DNA from: an uncultured Bacilli bacterium
Lineage (GTDB): Bacteria; Bacillota_I; Bacilli_A; RF39; UBA660
Length of the DNA stretch: 64,000 nucleotides
Direction of reading: 5' to 3'
NCBI GenBank assembly: GCA_934096605.1
Contig: CAKOMI010000001.1
Span: forward strand, 1-64,000
Shown here: in pieces, positions 62,054-64,000 of the stretch
How positions within the stretch are numbered: position 1 is the stretch's first letter
How the letters are laid out: each line of letters begins with the position of its first letter
The notes under the pieces: model-generated
Databases searched by the model: none
The model's input: the letters and a program-made list of their open reading frames with translations, nothing else
Told to the model about the DNA's origin: nothing
Made by a program: the position numbers and the translations under genes

Positions 62054-62768
62054 CATTTAATAAATTTTTTTTATATTCATTATAAGCTTTGATTTCATTT
62101 TTATCATGATATTCTTGATATTCTATTTTTTTCTCTTTTAATATTTGTTTTACTAAGTATTCAGTAAAATAAGGATTTCTAATTAGAATGGGACCAAGTA
62201 TATATGTACCATAGAAATTGTTTTTATGAATGCCTTCAGAAGGAGATTTTGGCTGGTAGCCTGTACCAGATTTGATATCAAATAGATGGGGGTCTTTAAC
62301 GAATTTCAAAACGGAACTACGATTTTGGAAACCAATAATTTCTTCTTGAAAGTTTTTCATTGTGGCCACGGTTTCGCCGACAATTCGAAAATCAGTTTCA
62401 TGGGCTTCATAATTAAATAATCCGAGGGTTTCTTTTTTGATATCATCTTTAGTGTAGTAGGCTTTACCAAAGAAATCTAAAGCGTTACCAGTAATAATAA
62501 AGAATTTGTTTTCTTTGTAAGATTTTATAAATTCACTTTTATGCTTCAACATGTTATCTAAAACAAATAAGAAATTTTCTTTATTACCACTGCCAATGTA
62601 GAAAATATCATATTTAGAAAAATCAATGTTATCTTCTACCGATAAGTAATGAGTAATAACTCTTACTTTATGGTTTTCTAAGTGGTGTGCAAGGGCAAGT
62701 ATATTTCCATGTTCGCCATAAAGATTCATTAAGTCATAGTATAAATGGGCTATTTTAATCGTTTCCAT
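62043..62768 (-). CDS. gatD: GatD-like subunit of lipid II isoglutaminyl synthase, catalytic residues missing
   Basis: The 241-residue protein aligns with GatD along its length: IAHLYYDLMNLYGEHGNILALA at the start, DIFYIGSGN, IIGFQNRSS and GTYILGPILIRNP. GatD is a class I glutaminase that feeds ammonia to MurT, which amidates the D-Glu of lipid II. In family members the nucleophile lies in CGGYQFLG; here this reads TGNALDFFG, and the catalytic His in GTYLHGP reads GTYILGP. Both key residues are replaced, so the glutaminase should be inactive. It overlaps murT by 14 bases. Confidence 0.82.
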   Translation of the reverse strand: METIKIAHLYYDLMNLYGEHGNILALAHHLENHKVRVITHYLSVEDNIDFSKYDIFYIGSGNKENFLFVLDNMLKHKSEFIKSYKENKFFIITGNALDFFGKAYYTKDDIKKETLGLFNYEAHETDFRIVGETVATMKNFQEEIIGFQNRSSVLKFVKDPHLFDIKSGTGYQPKSPSEGIHKNNFYGTYILGPILIRNPYFTEYLVKQILKEKKIEYQEYHDKNEIKAYNEYKKNLLNEDI

Positions 62769-64000
62769 TTGCGGCCTCCTTAAATTTTGTTTTTAAAACA
62801 GACGTCATATCAAAGCAAACCATTGTATAAATATCACCTTTAGTTTCATTTAAAAGGATTTTATTTATGTCATTTAGATCATCGACCATGATAATTTTAT
62901 CTTCTTTTATTTTAGCATAGTTTAATCTGACTAAAATGTCCCATTTGAAACGGCCAATTAAAACAATATGCTTGATAGATTCTTCATTTAATAATTCAAA
63001 GTCAACGTCCCATAACCAAGATAAATCATTATATTTGTATCTTCTTGAAACATTATCAAAACCTAAGATAACGGTTTTTTCGCCATCAGCTTCGGCAATA
63101 TATTTAAGACTTTGATAGTAACTTAAAGCATTTTCATTTTTACTTTCAAGCATCGTAATATCACGATCTAAAAGTTTTAATTCTTTACCTCGTTTAGTAC
63201 TAACTTTATCTTTATTTAGAGCATATAAGATTTTGTTTTTCTTAATGCCAATAGAGTTACATAAAGCGTAGGCGGCAACCTCAGCATAAACAGTGAATAA
63301 AAAGTTTTTATTTAAAGAAATGGTTTCATTATCAATAGTAAATGTTTTATTTTTAAAATCAACGTTTTTAGCTAAATAATCAGGATTACCTCTTTTAAAG
63401 TCACAGCCTGGGCAATAATATGAACCAATATGACCATAATGATAATAATAATAAATTAGTTTTCTATGGCATACTGGACAATAAGCGTTATCTAAACTAA
63501 AGTTATCTTTTTTGTTATAAGAAAGACTAGTTTTGGCAACACCATAGGTAATAACTTTACCTTTGAACATTTCTTTAGATTTCATAAGACCTGGGTCATC
63601 AGCATTTAAAATAAGCGTGGTTGATTCATCAATTGCATTAAATATTGCGTCATATACTATATCAGGAGAACCATTACGGGCTGGTTGATCTCTTGTAATA
63701 TTTGTTACAACCAAGTGAGTCATCTTATTTTTGCCAAACGCTAAATGCAAGTGTTTTTCATCTAATTCAAGTAGTAAAACGTCATGTTTAAAACGACCAA
63801 AGATAGTACAATTATTTAAAATAAGAGTTGTAATACCGCGAATACCATTACTACCACTTTCATTATAAACAACGTCTAAACCAGCATCTTTTAAAATATG
63901 ATAAATAAAGTTAGTAGTTGTTCCTTTACCACTAGAACCAGTAACACCAATAACATATTTAGGATATTTTATTTTTTCTAGGACACGCTGATTCATATTG
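62755..64000 (-). CDS. murT: MurT, lipid II isoglutaminyl synthase ligase subunit (5' end may lie beyond the window)
   Basis: At least 413 residues are encoded from ATG at 63996; the frame is still open at the window edge, so the true start may lie outside. Family features are the P-loop GVTGSSGKGTTTNF, the NESGSNGIRGI motif, DHL-type VVTNITRDQ, ILNADDP, a four-Cys zinc ribbon (CPVC ... CPGC, about residues 174-200) and the DUF1727 C-terminal domain. MurT uses ATP to amidate D-iso-glutamate in lipid II with ammonia from GatD. Confidence 0.88.
   Translation of the reverse strand, partial: NMNQRVLEKIKYPKYVIGVTGSSGKGTTTNFIYHILKDAGLDVVYNESGSNGIRGITTLILNNCTIFGRFKHDVLLLELDEKHLHLAFGKNKMTHLVVTNITRDQPARNGSPDIVYDAIFNAIDESTTLILNADDPGLMKSKEMFKGKVITYGVAKTSLSYNKKDNFSLDNAYCPVCHRKLIYYYYHYGHIGSYYCPGCDFKRGNPDYLAKNVDFKNKTFTIDNETISLNKNFLFTVYAEVAAYALCNSIGIKKNKILYALNKDKVSTKRGKELKLLDRDITMLESKNENALSYYQSLKYIAEADGEKTVILGFDNVSRRYKYNDLSWLWDVDFELLNEESIKHIVLIGRFKWDILVRLNYAKIKEDKIIMVDDLNDINKILLNETKGDIYTMVCFDMTSVLKTKFKEAANGND

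Noticed and set aside
1..64000. A reverse transcriptase, Avd-like protein or template repeat for a retroelement
   Set aside because: I looked through all long frames for the RT YxDD-type motif and for a near copy of 1755-1885 and found neither. If a retroelement writes these genes it lies outside this window.
1..64000. CRISPR array
   Set aside because: No set of regularly spaced identical repeats was seen. The repeated words near 48.6-50.4 kb are too short and irregular.
1..64000. Recoded TGA (Mycoplasma-type code)
   Set aside because: Several clear genes end in TGA at the expected length (for example paralog 2 at 17569), and no long gene needs TGA as Trp.

Overview
The window is low-GC DNA (roughly 30% by eye) with AGGAGG-type ribosome sites, extended -10 promoters (TGnTATAAT), U-tract terminators and TGA used as a normal stop. 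It carries both PolC and DnaE, a mraZ-rsmH-ftsL-pbp cluster, MurT/GatD genes, a spoVAC-D-E operon, prepilin-like proteins and T-box leaders. This fits a Gram-positive Bacillota, probably an uncultured gut member of class Bacilli with a small genome (RF39- or Erysipelotrichales-like). It is not a Mycoplasma, because TGA is a stop. The genus cannot be named from the sequence alone.

Layout. 1-1938: a displaced ftsK tail, then a surface protein whose promoter spacer contains ten Gs. 2.0-8.1 kb: trigger factor, an AbiL-like ATPase/RloB pair (probable phage defence) and Lon. 8.2-14.3 kb: MtaB, RecD2, small unknowns and a DUF4143 ATPase. 14.4-17.6 kb: a large surface protein of the same family. 17.6-21.8 kb: spoVAC-D-E, an anchored protein and scpA-scpB. 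21.8-29.7 kb: rpmB (minus strand), dnaE and polC. 29.7-35.2 kb: a second DUF4143 ATPase, LiaF-like and DUF4097 envelope proteins, rpmG, efp and a polytopic membrane protein. 35.3-39.2 kb: division and wall genes under a MraZ operator. 39.2-43.8 kb: a sortase remnant, two surface proteins disrupted by ten-G tracts and two prepilin-like genes. 43.9-45.5 kb: ruvAB. 45.5-51.2 kb: a patchwork island of single-gene units (metallopeptidase, T-box plus MetRS, acetyltransferases, ASCH, CYTH) mixed with two SEC-C gene tails and an integrase tail. 51.3-56.9 kb: a T-box-controlled aminopeptidase-tyrS operon, then murG and ftsQ. 57-59 kb: resistance-type genes, several decayed. 59.1-62.0 kb: queH, an amidoligase and unknowns. 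62.0-64.0 kb, minus strand: gatD and murT.

The main discovery is a four-member family of membrane-anchored surface proteins (289-1938, 14456-17569, 39634-41062, 41173-42580) that appears to vary in two ways. Three members have a homopolymer of exactly ten Gs in a switch position: one between a consensus -35 and -10 (spacer 19 bp), and two inside the 5' coding sequence, where ten Gs puts the gene out of frame and nine or twelve would restore it. All four share a C-terminal domain. Near its end three members have a 34-residue segment with a fixed scaffold and about 19 variable positions, mostly NNY codons, which is the pattern expected of diversity-generating retroelement (DGR) variable regions. 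In the first gene this segment is 63% GC and 15% A over 100 bp, next to 30% GC sequence. No reverse transcriptase or template repeat lies in the window, so the retroelement part is inference.

Other points of note: GatD lacks both its catalytic Cys and His; the T-box before the aminopeptidase-tyrS operon is unusually short with a UAC specifier candidate; and displaced 3' ends of conserved genes (ftsK, two SEC-C tails), each with its own terminator, look like scars of mobile elements.
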